NCBI GenBank assembly: GCA_035582835.1
Contig: JAYKAV010001831.1
Location: 938,373-1,002,372, forward strand
From: Phoebastria nigripes
Lineage: Eukaryota; Chordata; Aves; Procellariiformes; Diomedeidae
Direction: 5' to 3'
DNA length: 64,000 nucleotides
Shown here: piece after piece, positions 1 to 12,782 of the stretch
How the letters are laid out: every line of letters starts with the position of its first letter
Numbering within the stretch: position 1 is the stretch's first letter
Translations under genes and position numbers: made by a program
The notes under the pieces: generated by a model
What the model saw: the letters and a program-made list of their open reading frames with translations, nothing else
The model's database searches: none
What the model was told of the DNA's origin: nothing

Positions 1-717
1 AAATTATTCTGGAGACTCAGATATTGCAACGATCAGCAATATGGAAATGCCTATACAAATAATTAGACAGCATTATGCATAATTCACGAACATAGACTAC
101 ATTTGCATTAGAGGGGACTTCAGTACCATGAGGTTAGAAATGGTCAGGAAATCTAAAAAGACAAATGGATATTTTGATCAATGACTAGTCCCGCCCTCTT
201 CTGCTGGTACCTACTGTGAACATGGTACTATTTCTGTGATAGACCTTTTTATGCTTGGAATTCATTCCCTTGATCTGGTGAAATGTGTTAACCTCCAGGA
301 ATTGCTGCAAAGCCAAAATTTATGTCCTGACTGCCGAGACAGATGATCAAATTACTGAACACCTACTGTGAAAGAACTAAGCACCCCAGAACAGAAACCT
401 CCTCAGTGTTTCCTTTTGCAAGATTTACCTCCAACATACATCCTTATGTGTCCTACATTGGCTTCATCTAGCCTCAGGAGTAGTTCTTTGGATTAAACAT
501 AGATGAGTTTAATTTTATGCTTAAAACTAGGCTTCATCTAGACCAGACTGTACAAGTCAAACCACCCTAATATTTTCCTTCCCTGCCATGCACATGGGTC
601 CTTTTCCCATGAAAACCAGGACAAAAAGGTGAAAGAGATACAGACCAGACTGTACACTCAGGTGAAAGTACTTTTAGTCCCTCATATTTTTAAACTTATT
701 TTAATAATAAANGTATT
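1..717. other. Non-coding stretch with small interspersed direct repeats
   Basis: No gene is recognised. The only structure seen is a set of short patchy direct repeats. A 12-mer, GGCTTCATCTAG, occurs at 460-471 and 530-541. A 15-mer, AGACCAGACTGTACA, occurs at 540-554 and 642-656. AGGTGAAAG occurs at 627-635 and 660-668. These may mark an old, eroded local duplication. Confidence 0.5.
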
Positions 718-974
718 TTCAAACTAAAAGAAGGTAGTTTCAGACTAGATATAAGGAAGAAATTTTTTATGATGAGGGTGGTGAAACACTGGCACAGGTT
801 GCCCAGAGAGGTGGTAGATGCCCCATCCCTGGAAACATTCAAGGTCAGGTTGGACGGGGCTCTGAGCAACCTGATCTAGTTGAAGATGTCCCTGCTCATG
901 GCAGGGGGGTTGGACTAGATGACCTTTACAGGTCGCTTCCAACCCAAACCATTCTATGATTCTATGATTCTATG
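718..974 (+). mobile_element. CR1 LINE, 5'-truncated 3' end
   Basis: This is the last ~257 bp of a CR1 retrotransposon on the plus strand. It holds the end of ORF2, with codons corresponding to the RLDIRKKFF and [13 protein letters not shown] block that closes CR1 reverse transcriptase. The 3' UTR follows (GGTTGGACTAGATGACC) and ends in the octamer tail ATTCTATG at about 951-974. The body is nearly the same as the matching parts of the copies at 2462-3813 and 12783-13255, so the three belong to one subfamily. The 5' truncation is typical of CR1 insertion by target-primed reverse transcription. The fragment codes for no intact protein. Confidence 0.95.
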
Positions 975-2461
975 TAGCCTAACATACAAAATCAAGAGAA
1001 ATAGTAGAAATGAACTTTACTGTTAACCAGTAATCTTCTTCCTATCTTCTCTTTTCGTCTGAAGAAACGGGGAGGGAGAGAAGGAAAATATGTACTCCTA
1101 CACCATCATGTCACACAGGGATGTACTGCAGCAATTAATACTAATGGGTATGGAGGAGATAACACCTCCTTAACTTTTGCCCTTTGCCAGTGAGTCTGTG
1201 CTCACCATACAGGTCTTCAGATAAAAGCAGTTGATAAGGATGAAGCCCAGGATGCTAGCCAATTGATGCTATGTAAATTATGAGCATTTTGTTACTACTT
1301 TCAGAGCAAAATAGAATAATTTAAAATGACATTTTTGAATGTACAAAGCAGTAGGAAAATAGAATAAACTGTATCAGAGGATTGTCCATTTGCTTCTTCA
1401 GCTGAGCAACAGACATCAGCCTCATAGGTTGTATCACTAAGTAGAAACATAACAGCAAAACTATAAACATTGTTTAGACACTGCAGATTTCCCAGTCCAC
1501 TGATTTTGATGCTGATAGAGACAGACTTCCTTTGAAAGTGCAATGATCTGCATGGCTTTTGATCAATGTCTTGGGACAGTCTAATATTATTTCACTTTAG
1601 GGTAACAACTAGTCTTTGCATTTGTTTCTTTGTAGAATACTTGTGCATAGGAGAACTGTCAAACAGATTAATATATGGGATGCTAATGAACTGTGACTGA
1701 GACCGCATGCATGTACACATCTGCATGTCACAAGGTGTGTCTACAAATATCCATGGGAGGAAGATTTCATTTTTGTCCCTGGTCAACCAAGCCAATCTTC
1801 AAAAGGTGCTGCAAGGATATATTCCTGCCTTCAGCGACACTAGTATTGATGCTGTGCTGTGCCTTTCAGATTTGAAACTTGCAACTAACTGGTCATGTAT
1901 GAATGTTACTTCCTGACTTATATGTGTGCGTATATAAATTACATGTAAGCTAAAATATGAGCCTAGCTGTGCAGACCTATTCCTTATATCTGGTAGAGGA
2001 AGCACCTAGCCGTGATTAAAAAAAATTCTAGGCAAAGATATTTTTCTACAGAAAGTGTTGCCAAAACACTTATATGTGCATAGAGAAATACACATGCTAA
2101 ATCATGGCTTTCAGCTGCTATTTCATGTTTAAACTTTGGTCATAAGAATTACAGGTGCAGAAAATATCTTTTGACTTCAGCAGGTATAAAGCAGAGTTTC
2201 AGTTGTGGTTCTGCACCACTTTGCATCAGCTGATCTAGCTTTATTCTTAGCTCTGCCATGTGACAGGTACAGTCATGATAACTGTAACCTTTGTGACTTG
2301 CCTATGAGACTTTCCCTGCTAACTTTAGAAGAGAAATCTGTAGTATCAGAGTTCATAGAAAGACTGAAAAGCTTATGGCTTTCTAGTAGACATAAAGAAG
2401 AGGATTTGAATTACACAAACTAACGTGGTACAGAAATAGAAATGTCACCTTTTTCAAGTTT
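975..2461. other. Unannotated intergenic or intronic DNA
   Basis: AT-rich DNA with no recognisable gene. Open frames on either strand stay under about 80 codons and show no known domain, signal peptide or convincing splice pattern. No repeat family is recognised. Confidence 0.5.
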
Positions 2462-3813
2462 CATAGAACATAGAATCATAGAACAGTTTGGGTTGGAAGG
2501 GACCTTTAAAGGTCATCTAGTCCAAGCCCCCTGCCATAGGCAGGGACATCTTCAACTAGATCAGGTTGCTCAGAGCCCCGTCCAACCTGACCTTGAATGT
2601 TTCCAGGGATGGGACATCTACCACCTCTCTGGGCAACCTGTGCCAGTGTTTCACCACCCTCATCATAAAAATTTTCTTCCTTATATCTAGTCTAAATCTA
2701 CCCTCTTTTAGTTTAAAGCTATTCCCCCTTGTCCTGTCGCAACAGGCCCTGCTAAAAAGTCTGTCCCCATCTTTCTTANAANNNCCCTTTAAGTANTGNN
2801 AGGNNGCAATAAGGTCTCCCCGAAGCCTTCTCTTCTCCAGGCTGAACAACCCCAACTCTCTCAGCCTGTCCTCATAGGAGAGCCGTTCCATCCCCTTGAT
2901 CATTTTCGTGGCCCTCCTCTGGACCCGCTCCAACAGGTCCATGTCTTTCTTGTGCTGAGGACTTCTGAGCTGGACACAGTACTNGAGGTGGGGGTCTCAC
3001 CAGAGCAGAGTAGAGGGGCAGAACCACCTCCCTCGACCTGCTTGCCACAGTTCTTTTGATGCAGCCCAGGGTACGGTTGGCCTTCTGGGCTGCAAGCGCA
3101 CATTGCTGGCTCCTGTCCAGCTTTTCATCCACCAGTACCCCCAAGCCCTTCTCGGCAGGGCTGCTCTCAATCCCTTCATCCCCCAGCCTGGATTGATACT
3201 GGGGGTTGCCCCGACCCAGGTGCAGGACCTTGCACTTGGCCTTGTTGAACCTCATGAGGTTCACANGGGCCCACTTCTCGAGCTTGTCCAGGTCCCTCTG
3301 GATGGCATCCTGTCCCTCAGGCGTGTCGACCACACCACTCAGCTTGGTGTCATCTGCAAACTTGCTGAGGGTGCACTTGATCCCACTATGTCATTGATGA
3401 AGATCTTAAACAGTACTGGTCCCAGTACAGACTCCTGCTGGATGCCACTCATCACCGACATTAAGCCGTTGACCACTACCCTCTGGATGCGACCATCCAA
3501 CCAATTCCTCACCCACCTGACAGTCCACCCATCAAATCCATACAGCTCCAATTTAGAGAGAAGGATGTTGTGGAGGACCGTGTCAAAGGTGTTACAGAGG
3601 TCCAGACAGACGACGTCTGTAGCCCTTCCCACGTCCACTGATGTAGTCACTCCATCATAGAAGACCACTAGGTTAGTCAGGCAGGACTTGCCTTTGGTGA
3701 AGCCATGCTGGCTGTCTTGAATCACCTCCCTGTCCTCCATGTACCTTAGCATAGCTTCCAGGAGGATCTGTTCCATGATCTTCCCAGGCACAGAGGTGAG
3801 GCTGACTGGCCTC
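2462..3813 (-). mobile_element. CR1 LINE, 5'-truncated, minus strand
   Basis: A 1.35 kb CR1 copy read on the minus strand. Its 3' end is at the low coordinate, where the complement of the ATTCTATG tail (CATAGAATCATAGAA) begins at about 2462. It reaches up to the reverse-transcriptase block [16 protein letters not shown] near 3800, where it is cut off; the adjacent sequence from about 3814 is not CR1. Conserved pieces in order on the minus strand are the RPVSLTSVP block, [38 protein letters not shown], the FADDTKL catalytic motif near 3348-3362, the [13 protein letters not shown] block and the RLDIRKK end. The frame breaks just before FADDT, and more breaks follow. A cluster of N bases at 2780-2806 lies inside the element. 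Confidence 0.95.
2556..3812 (-). pseudogene. Broken CR1 ORF2 (reverse transcriptase, C-terminal part)
   Basis: This is the remnant of the CR1 ORF2 polyprotein, which copies CR1 RNA into DNA at a nicked chromosomal target. The minus strand carries reverse-transcriptase palm and C-terminal sequence in at least three frames. One frame, 3815-3339, runs from the RPVSLTSVP block to just before the catalytic aspartates. Another, 3333-2872, carries the [11 protein letters not shown] and [11 protein letters not shown] blocks after FADD. A third, 2942-2556, carries the [16 protein letters not shown] block and the C terminus. The endonuclease domain is absent because of the 5' truncation. Frame changes and ambiguous bases make a functional product impossible. 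Some of the apparent frameshifts could be sequencing errors, because N calls cluster here. Confidence 0.9.
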
Positions 3814-6800
3814 AAAAATTTCCTTAAAGTACAGTGCTGATAACCCGATATTACAATACAAGCTGAACAATTTTTTGAGCAAGTAAGTTAATCAAAACAT
3901 ATCTTTGTGGTAATCAACTCTGTGGCTTTGCACCAAATCTGACATTCATTTTCGCCGGAGGAAATGAAATTCATACAGCTCAAACTTTGGTTATGTTGTT
4001 TTTACATTTTCCAGTGAAGATGTGTAATTTCTTACAGCAAAGTGTAATTCCTAGATGACATTTAGCTATATTTAATTTTTAAAAAAGGAACAAAAGATAT
4101 GAAAATGAAAATAAGTGCTTCATTTTTTATTGAAAGATCCCTTCATCTTGATACACTTATTTTCTTAAGTGTTTTGGTTTAGTGAGCAATGTAAAAACAG
4201 GTTTTCACAATACTGATACAAAGTCTAGTCCCACATGTAAATGTATAAACATTTTTAAAAAACTGTGATGAGACTTCTCAGCCAAAAATACTATAAAACT
4301 GTTCTAATATCTTAAAAATTTAAATAATTAGCATTACTGAGGAAAACAATTTCTGGTCATTTCAAAAGCAGTAACCATTTATTTTTCAATATCTCCACCT
4401 TAGAAAAGTTATATGTCAGCTGCTAGATCAAATGATCATAGAAATTGACTGAAAATGAATATGAATTCTTAGCAGTGGCAGGATGGTACAGAGTCTTGTA
4501 GTTGAAGGAGAGAATAAAAAAGAAGTATTTGGTTTCTGCTTATTCTGAAAATGAACAGTATTTATTCGTGTTTTCTCTTCACAGGGAAAGGACTGGACAC
4601 CTTAGAAACTTGACATTTTGGTATATCAGGATGGCTGGATCTCAGTTTTTGTGCATAAATGTGCCAGAAGTTCCACTATAATACCAGAGTAAAACAATGG
4701 TGTTTACCCCTAGTCAAGTGAATGGAGCCCAGGAGAAAGCCAGGAGAGAGCTAGCATACTGCTAACAAGAAACCAGGATTGCATATAAGAGAAGAAGTCT
4801 TTTGTGGGAAATTCCTCTCATATTTTCCTACTGCTTTGTCCAGAACTGTCAGAGTCTGGTCACAGACAGCAGAGATATGAAGTTGCTAGTAGCTGGACTA
4901 GGACTGCTGTCCTAGTTCGGTTTGAAGAAGTAACTTGCAGCAGGTTTTCTGGCAACAACTCTCTCCTGTTAGCTGGAAAACCCATTTCTTCTGAAACAGC
5001 ATTCAGACTCTACTCAGTAACTTAGCTAATGCTTCAAACCTGTGTGAAAGGAAAAGTGACATTTAACTTCAGATGAAGTTAAATATCAGATAGGGTTATT
5101 CTGCAGTATTGACAAGAATATTGCAGGAGTTTGGAGTCCAGAAAATGAAATTGTGATAAGAAAATAATGACAGCAGAATGGAGGAATAGGTCAGAAAAGA
5201 TTTCAAAGTATTTAAAGGAAGCCAACACTTGTAGACCTTGAAAGAGACACACAACAATGTGTGGTTTTTTTTTTTTCTTTTTTTTCTGAAACTTTCTATT
5301 CTCACTGGAAATAAGGCTATAAAAAGATATCAAGGCAGTAAACCAAGCAAAGCATGCTTCTCCATGAAAAATCTTATGATCCAAAATTAATATTGGTTCA
5401 CGTGTTTCTCAGTAAATNTGTAACTAAGTAACAGAAACAAGGAGCAGAAAAAGATGACGGAATTTGAGTCTCCCTGAAGAGTAGAAGAGAGCTTAATGCT
5501 GTGAAAGACTAAGGGTGGGCATGTCAGTTTTTCGCTCTTTGACTTTCTCTGGAGAAACCTTTGTTTTAAGAGAACAAAAATGGAGGAAATATATGGTGGT
5601 GATTTTTAAAAAGCAAAACTCTTGGGGAAATTGTAATTTAGAAACAAGAAAAGCATTTTTTTTTTTTTCACCAAGCAGAAAGACATTTTAAAGAATGGGA
5701 ATATAGGATAAGCTTCAACTGCAAAACATCAATTAGATCTTTGCCTCAGCCAGGAAGCTGTAAGCATAGTTATTCTCCTGCTCATGCAGTTATTCACTGT
5801 GTTTTTGTACATCCTGTTCTGAACTGCTTTCTGTCATTAAGCTTTGATTCCTTCCTTTGAAGGTTTCACATCGAAACATTTAGGCAACATGTGTTTAATA
5901 TTCAACTGATTTTTCTCAACCCATTCCTAGAGTATAATTTACAATTATTCTTTCCCTGTAATGATCTATAGACTTCCTCTCCACTATCTGTCTTTGCTAT
6001 TTGTATGCTGGTCTGTACTTTTTTCTACTAAGACCCAAGTAAAGGCAGCATAGGAAACTGAACCCGCTGTCATTACTTGGCAAAATTAGTAAGTATTCAC
6101 CTCTTTATATTTTCCTCCTCTTTTTAAAAATTGTTAAGTTTGGCTTTTCTGTAATTGTAAAAATAGGAGAATGAGAACCTTATCAACTCTGTCAATTAAG
6201 TATTAACAAGCAAAAAAATGAAAGTGGGAAATTACAACAATTTGGGTGAATTTGTAGTCTTTCTATACTAATTTCATTTCAGTAGTCAGAATTGAATCTA
6301 TAAAAAATAAGCAGCATTGAACAGATTTTACTGAATGAACATTTGAAGAAGCAGTAGACTTCTGTGAGTAACTTCAAATAAATATAAAAAAGAGCAGTCA
6401 TCACAGAATTTGGCAATTAGTTTTGACCATTCTGTTTCAATGATGATGGGAGGTTTGCTTTGATTTTATCATATTGCCAAAAATCACATATTAGATCTAG
6501 CAGTTACACAACAGGTTGGTGCTGTGATTTGACTTCTGATAAAAATTTTGTACAGGCTCAGCGGACTTTAAGCTCAACACTTGCATGGTGACATGGAAAT
6601 TTCTTTAAGCTATATTCTATTACATTGAATATATTACAATTACATTTATCTAGAAAATAAATGATAGTTCAGGCTTTTCCCTTAAGCAAAGAAATCTAGT
6701 GGAAGTAGTAAAATCTCAGGTGAAAAAACCTTCAGCTCTTCCCTTGGTGAGTCTTTGCACTATGCTCTGAGAAATGATGTACAGTTATTTTGCATGCTTT

Positions 6801-9600
6801 GCTACCTGACAGTTCCAGAGGTCTTGGAAAACCAGCAAGTAGAGAAATCCTATTTCTGCAAGGTAAGTATGACATTATGTGTCCTAGCATTGATTTCACA
6901 GGTAACTCTCCTACAGGGTAATTAATATATTCCTCCACCCTCCAGGGTATCCATTTTAGCCAATTTTCACACATGTCCATGACAGTGAGCTTTGGAAAAT
7001 GGCAATTTACTGATTCAGTCCTCCTCAAACAGAAGTCGGTAGCTAGAGTCAGTATCTCTGAGAGATCAGCTGAAGGGAAGAACGTATGAAGGCAGCAACC
7101 GTCCCTTCTGGGGAAGCAAGATGACACCACCACAATGGCAGAAGGCTCTTTGGAAGACAAGATTAGTTTGTCCAGTCTGTTTAGTCTGATAGGTTGACAC
7201 AGTTGAGGCTGGTCATTGTCAAATCTTTAAAATATCTGATTATTGAACTTGGAGGGAAAAGACTGAGGCATAATAATATAACTGCACCTGAAGCTATTGT
7301 CAAAGAGAAACTGAAAACTAAAAAACTTAACCTACTAAAATATGTATTTCCATGTTTGTGGCAGCTGTCTCAGATAATGGTCATTAAAAAAATATTAAAA
7401 ACCTTAGGAACAGATGAATTGTAGACGCTGTGTGTTTTACTGTTTGCTAATCTGGAAAACTTAATCCACAAAGAAGTCATTTATGTGACTGCAGAGCTGA
7501 GCTAACCAATACACTCCCAGACCCATATAGTCCTGGTTTATACAACTGCATAGCCGAAGTGTTCCATATTCAGAGGCAAATAATTTCTGTTGAAAACCTA
7601 CTTACATATGCAAAATGCTCTTCTGAGCTATTTCTTATGTTTGAGGTCTGACCTGGTTGATATTTACAGTCCTTGAAATTGTACTATTTGTTTTGTTTAA
7701 AAAACAGGAGTTCCAGATGCCACATGTTAGAATTCACTTTGAAGTGTAGAATTGAAGGTGAAGTGTCTCTTAGAGACATTTCTCTCCATAAAAGAGTAAA
7801 AAAAATACAAAACTTAATTCAAAGTTAGATGTTGTTTTGTATGTACAATATTAAACAGACCTATTATTCATCAGCCCTTACAATGCCATCTCCCTCCTGT
7901 CCTTGCCTCCTCCTCTGTCCTCGAATGATGCCACATACTGTTTTCATTACAGATTTTCAGAGCTGGGATTCTGCTATGAAGACAGACAATTCTGTTTGGT
8001 TTTTTGTTGTTTGTTTTTTTTTTTTTAATGTCGCTTACATATTTCTACATGAGGCCTTATATATGGAGTTAGAAGGCTGTCTAATTGATTGCAGGCTGTG
8101 AATATTCATTGACTTTTTCGAGTCAGTTCCACAGCTGATGTTGTTTTAGAAGTCTTGGTGCCTAACACTCCTCAAGTAAACTTCCGAAACAATTTTCAAT
8201 ATTTATTCTCAAATCAGTGATTTTGACATAATTTTAAATTATGCAAAGACCTACAATACTCATATTATTATTAATGAAAACTGAATTTTCAGAGTGTTCC
8301 TTTAACGACCTTATTGTGGATGTAATAATAAAAGTCTTTTCAAGATGAAGAACTCTCAGATTGTAGAAATTAAAAAAAATACATATAGAATTAATAAGTC
8401 ATAAAGTGACATGTACACATACATAAATTTTTATTTCAGAGGTTTTTGCTAATAGGCCAGTCATAACAAAAATTTATCACTCACAAGTGTAAGCTTTCTG
8501 AGTCCTGTCTGCATAGTTAGTAGCTGTTTTCTTGATGCTGCACTAGCTTTGCCTGCAGCTGAATATATTTGCTTTTAGAGGAACTTGGCACTGTATTTTG
8601 AAAGTACGGATGAGAAAGCAATAGGTAACCTTAGCTTTCATAGGCGATTTGTTTCTGGAAGTTGTATGAATTATACATTTTTTTTTTCCATAATCTTTAA
8701 ACAGCTTTTAGCAAACCTGTGATTAGTGATTAAAGCAAAAGGTTTTAATCAGAAAACAGGATCCTACAGAAAAAGAAAAATCCCACTGTTCAGAATTATT
8801 TGTGCTAATACAAATGATTCTAATGTTACTTCTGGAAACCTCTCTGGTCTACAAACTGGATCATTTCTTCCAAAGCAGTATGCTTTCTCCTCAAACATTA
8901 AAAGTTATATTATAATCCGGGTATCTTTATAAAATGGTAGAGGAAATAATAATTTTACATTAATTCTATAATTCTAATCTCTATTAAAATTAAAACAATG
9001 GTCTTTTCAATTAAAAATAATTTAATTTGTTACTGGACTAAATTCTGCACATTCTAAATTCTTTATGTGATTTTTTTTGTAGCTCCAGAGTTACCCTAAA
9101 GTAACCAAACTCATGATCTGGCTCTTGTAAGTTATTGTGTAGCTCTTAGGACTAGAGAAACTGTTTTTCAAACTAATTTTTAGGAAAAGCAGACAGTTAT
9201 TAGGAAATAATACTCATATCTAGGAGGAGAAAAGTGTAAATATTTTTTGTAAGAGTGATTTTTATTGCTGCAAGAAATGCATACATCTTATTGCAAACAG
9301 CACTCCCTCTTTCCATAATTATTGCTGAGAAAGATGAAGTTTTCCCTAGGTCGATTTTATAAACGATGGAGGATTCTGGAAAGCAATAAGGGATATTCTT
9401 GACATACTTGATGAGTGGTTAACCCTATTAACTCTCAAGGAGAGCGAGTTCAACCTCCAACTGTAAAGCGTCCATTTAGCTTCCTGATCTTCTGAACCTG
9501 AATAATCAACAACATAACAAGCTGGAGGATATGGTTTTAGATTTTCTTAGGTACCTGTAAATGAAAGGTTGCTCTCTCACTTGCGCTGGGTATCAATCCT
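3814..9600. other. Unannotated AT-rich stretch
   Basis: No gene recognised. There are several homopolymer tracts: T-rich 5265-5286, T-rich around 5656-5670, and a T run around 8014-8026. A 142-codon open frame on the minus strand (7160-6732) has no recognisable domain and no repeat homology, and is most likely chance. A good splice-acceptor-like tract ends at about 4584 (TTTTCTCTTCACAG), followed by about 33 open codons, but nothing corroborates an exon. Confidence 0.45.
5265..5286. repeat. Poly-T tract
   Basis: A run of T interrupted once by C. It could be a simple low-complexity tract or the oligo(A) end of a lost minus-strand retrocopy. No adjacent retrocopy body is recognisable. Confidence 0.8.
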
Positions 9601-9627
9601 CCCCACCCCCATTCCACCCCAACCCCC
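9601..9627 (-). other. Putative G-quadruplex motif
   Basis: The plus strand has four C-runs of 4-5 nt at 9601-9604, 9606-9610, 9617-9620 and 9623-9627. On the minus strand this reads as G5-TT-G4-TGGAAT-G5-T-G4. It fits the standard four-tract intramolecular quadruplex pattern with loops of 2, 6 and 1 nt. It stands out against AT-rich surroundings. No gene start is visible nearby. Confidence 0.6.
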
Positions 9628-12600
9628 ACCTCCACTTCCATGGCCCTATCTAGTCCTAGAGTGACTTAATACTCACATATAGTACATATTTTATGATCAT
9701 TCATTTAAGTTTGAGCACATATAAAAATGCTTCATATTCCCGTAACATCAATCCCTCACTCCTGGTTGCTGTGTACATGAAATCAGATAGCTTGAAGTAG
9801 GAACTTGCTACTGCTTAATGCCAATGGAANAAGTAGCAACAGGCAACACTTTGTCCAATTCTATCTTTGTAATCCAGTTTGGCTCAAAATATCACGAACT
9901 TCATAAAGAACCTTTGTTCTGCATGCCTGTTCTTAAAAATACTGGCCAGATTAAGTAACAAATTCTAGAAAAACACTGTTATGAAAATTAAATTTCTCAC
10001 AAAGACAATGGAAACAAACTACTATAAACCTTTAGGAAAATATTTGGAACATGATACTGAAGCCTTTTAATGAAAAAAAAAGGAACATACCATTCTACAT
10101 ATTAAAACATAGACTTCTCTTTTGCAAGAATAGTAAGAATTACACATTCCCACAAGAGGAGAGAAACGTGTATCACACCTAAAAACAAATGAAAACAACC
10201 CAAATCAGAGACAAAAAGAGAAAACTAGACTACTTCTTAAGGAAACTACTTTTAAGGAAAAATTGATCCAACACAACCCTCCTACTCTTGAGTGAGACTT
10301 CCACAGAGGTGGAGCCCAAACAGCTCCATCACCCCACCCCATTTCAATCCTGTAGGGTTCCTTATAAAAGGACTCCTCACAGTTTAAGGTTTTGTTCCCC
10401 CCCCACCTCCTTTTACTGCATAGATAATCATCCTGTTAAAACGCTGAGTTAGCAGAATAGGGGAAAGCTCTGCTTGTATTTTAAGGTCTCTACCTTTGAA
10501 GACAACTGTCCTTTACCACTGTTTTCTTAAAAACACGCAGGAAAGAATTTTTGACTAGTTTTTCCTGTATTTCATTTTGACTTCATTCTTCTCCTTCAAA
10601 ACAGTGTTACAAGAAATCTAGTATCATGGAAGAGCTAGACATTTCATTTAACTTAAACGTGACTTCGAGTGAAATCTCTAATTCTTGATCAATTACCTAA
10701 GTTTTCTGCATAGTGTCTGGGGAAAGGTGGACAGCTAGGAAAGAGATATGAAATCCTGAGTGAGCAGAAAACTGTTTAAAGCTATCCACCAGTTAGTAAT
10801 ATGTCCAAAACTGCATTTCTCTGCAGGTCTCAACGGATCCCTTACTTTGTGGGATCACAGCTACTGTTGAGCCTGATGAGTGCCTCCATCACTGGATTGC
10901 CACCACCCTTTTACAGGTGGAGTGAGTTATCCCACTGGAAGTGGAAGATTCTGTTTTCTGGAGAAAAACCTCATCTGTCATCCTGATTTTTGTCGACTAG
11001 TTTTACAGAAAAAAGTTTCAATTAGCCTGTAGTTCTTCTACAAAAGAAATAAACTAACATGGTACTGGTGTCCCTTTCTAAACGACTCAGGGCATAAGTT
11101 TTCTGCTGTTGGCATTGCCACAGGACTTTTCCATCTATGGGAGGTTATTATTTCTGTGATAATTGTAGTCAATTACTGATAATTCTCTGAGCTAATTCTT
11201 CAGCTCACCTTGCTTTTGTGGTTCCCTGTCACACTTTCTCTATTCTTTTGACATGCTAGAAGAGAAATGGAGGATGCAAAACTTTGTAAAAACTTATTCC
11301 TAGTCTACTGGCTGAAATGATTTATTGTAATTCCAGGTTGTAATGGCTTCCAACTGACAAAAGAAATATGTCTTTCCAGAGGAGAACACTAGAAAATATG
11401 TAGTAGGACATGAAAGCTTATCAACTTCAGGTACCTGCTAGGTAAGGTGCCTTAATTATGTTTGTGTGGTTTATATACACACACACGCAGAATGAGTACA
11501 ATCAAACAGGACACCATAGAGGGAACTGAAAGCAGTAACAATTATTCTATGAATGGGAAGCTAAAGTAGAATAGTTGTTTCATAATTTTTTCATCTAAAA
11601 TAGGTATGATTGACTACACTGAAGGAGAATACCTTGCCTTAGCCCTATATTTGGGTGATTTCAGTTATGAAACATAGAGGAAAAAAGGAAAAAAAAATCT
11701 TTTTCATCCATTGAGTGTATTTTGATGCTATTGTGAAATTAAAATTTCTCTCTGGCAATGACCAGAATTTTTCTTCTCAAAACATTTAGACAAATGTATG
11801 TCAATATACAAAATTCAGCCTGATATTCTGAACACATCCAAAATAAGCTGATCGGATTCAGTACTGCTCATACCTATTCATATCCAATCCAGTCATGATT
11901 TAGGCTGTGGCAATTACAACACAAGGCTGGCAGGAGCAACTGGTAGTGAACCTGACGGGAAAAAAAAAATCTGCATGCTTTTTGAGGTCTAACTTTGTTT
12001 GAACAGATGAATGCTTTAGTGGTAAGACAAAGTCTGCACAGAATTTAAAACTGAATAAAGCCTCTGATACATATAGTGTACAAATACAGTTTAGTGCTGT
12101 ATTTGAAGATTAACCTTGTTGCTCACCAAATACTGATAGGTCAAACCTTTAAACCTGAAATATGGATGACAAAACTGGTCTCAAGCTAAAAGTTGAATAA
12201 GAAGTTGAGGCCAAAAAGGATTCCCTTCTTCCCTTTTGATTATTTTATAGGACTTCTATTTTGTGAATGTTCCACACGCTCAAACAAGTATCATCCTGTT
12301 CATTTAAAAGCTTTAAATGAACTTTAAAAAAAAATCAACAAAGCTTTCTGAACTGTTTTGTATTTATAAAGATTTCATCAGTCATTATGGAATGACTTAT
12401 TGGAAAAAAATTGTGCAGGTAATAATAAGAAGATAAAGTTCAGAGTATTCCTTCCACTGATCTATTTCAAAGATGCATAACCTGGTGAAAGATGAAAAAG
12501 TGAGATAGCAATGTGAAATCAATGGAAATTATGCATTCAATTACTCTTTAAGTGTTCAAGTCTAAATATTACTTGACAATTTAGTCAGATTAAATTAGTA

Positions 12601-12729
12601 TTCATTGAATGTCTGGAGTTTTGGCACAACTGCTGATGACAATTACCAGAAATGATCTCTATAGTGAATATTTATTGTAAATGAGGACTCGATTACTAAA
12701 TTTTCTGTGGTTACCACAGAATAACTGTA
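9628..12729. other. Unannotated AT-rich stretch
   Basis: No gene or transposon recognised. A C-run near 10396-10404 and a short CA tract near 11474-11485 are the only low-complexity features seen. Open frames are under about 62 codons and unsupported. Confidence 0.45.
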
Positions 12730-12779
12730 GATGATGGTGATGATGAGGATGATGATGATGATGATTATTATTATTATTA
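12730..12779 (+). repeat. Compound trinucleotide microsatellite (GAT)n/(ATT)n
   Basis: About 36 bp of imperfect GAT repeats pass directly into about 14 bp of ATT repeats. The tract stops within a few bases of the truncated 5' end of the CR1 copy that follows. It could therefore be a pre-existing microsatellite used as a target, or a tract that grew at the junction. Confidence 0.95.
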
Positions 12780-12782
12780 ACA

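Noticed and set aside
3103..3660. 185-codon plus-strand open frame
   Set aside because: It is the antisense shadow of the minus-strand CR1 ORF2 at 2462-3813.
4560..4670. Strong splice-acceptor-like tract with about 33 open codons after it
   Set aside because: No partner donor or homologous protein recognised. Such tracts are common in AT-rich introns.
6732..7160. 142-codon open frame on the minus strand
   Set aside because: No domain or homology recognised and no start context or splice support.
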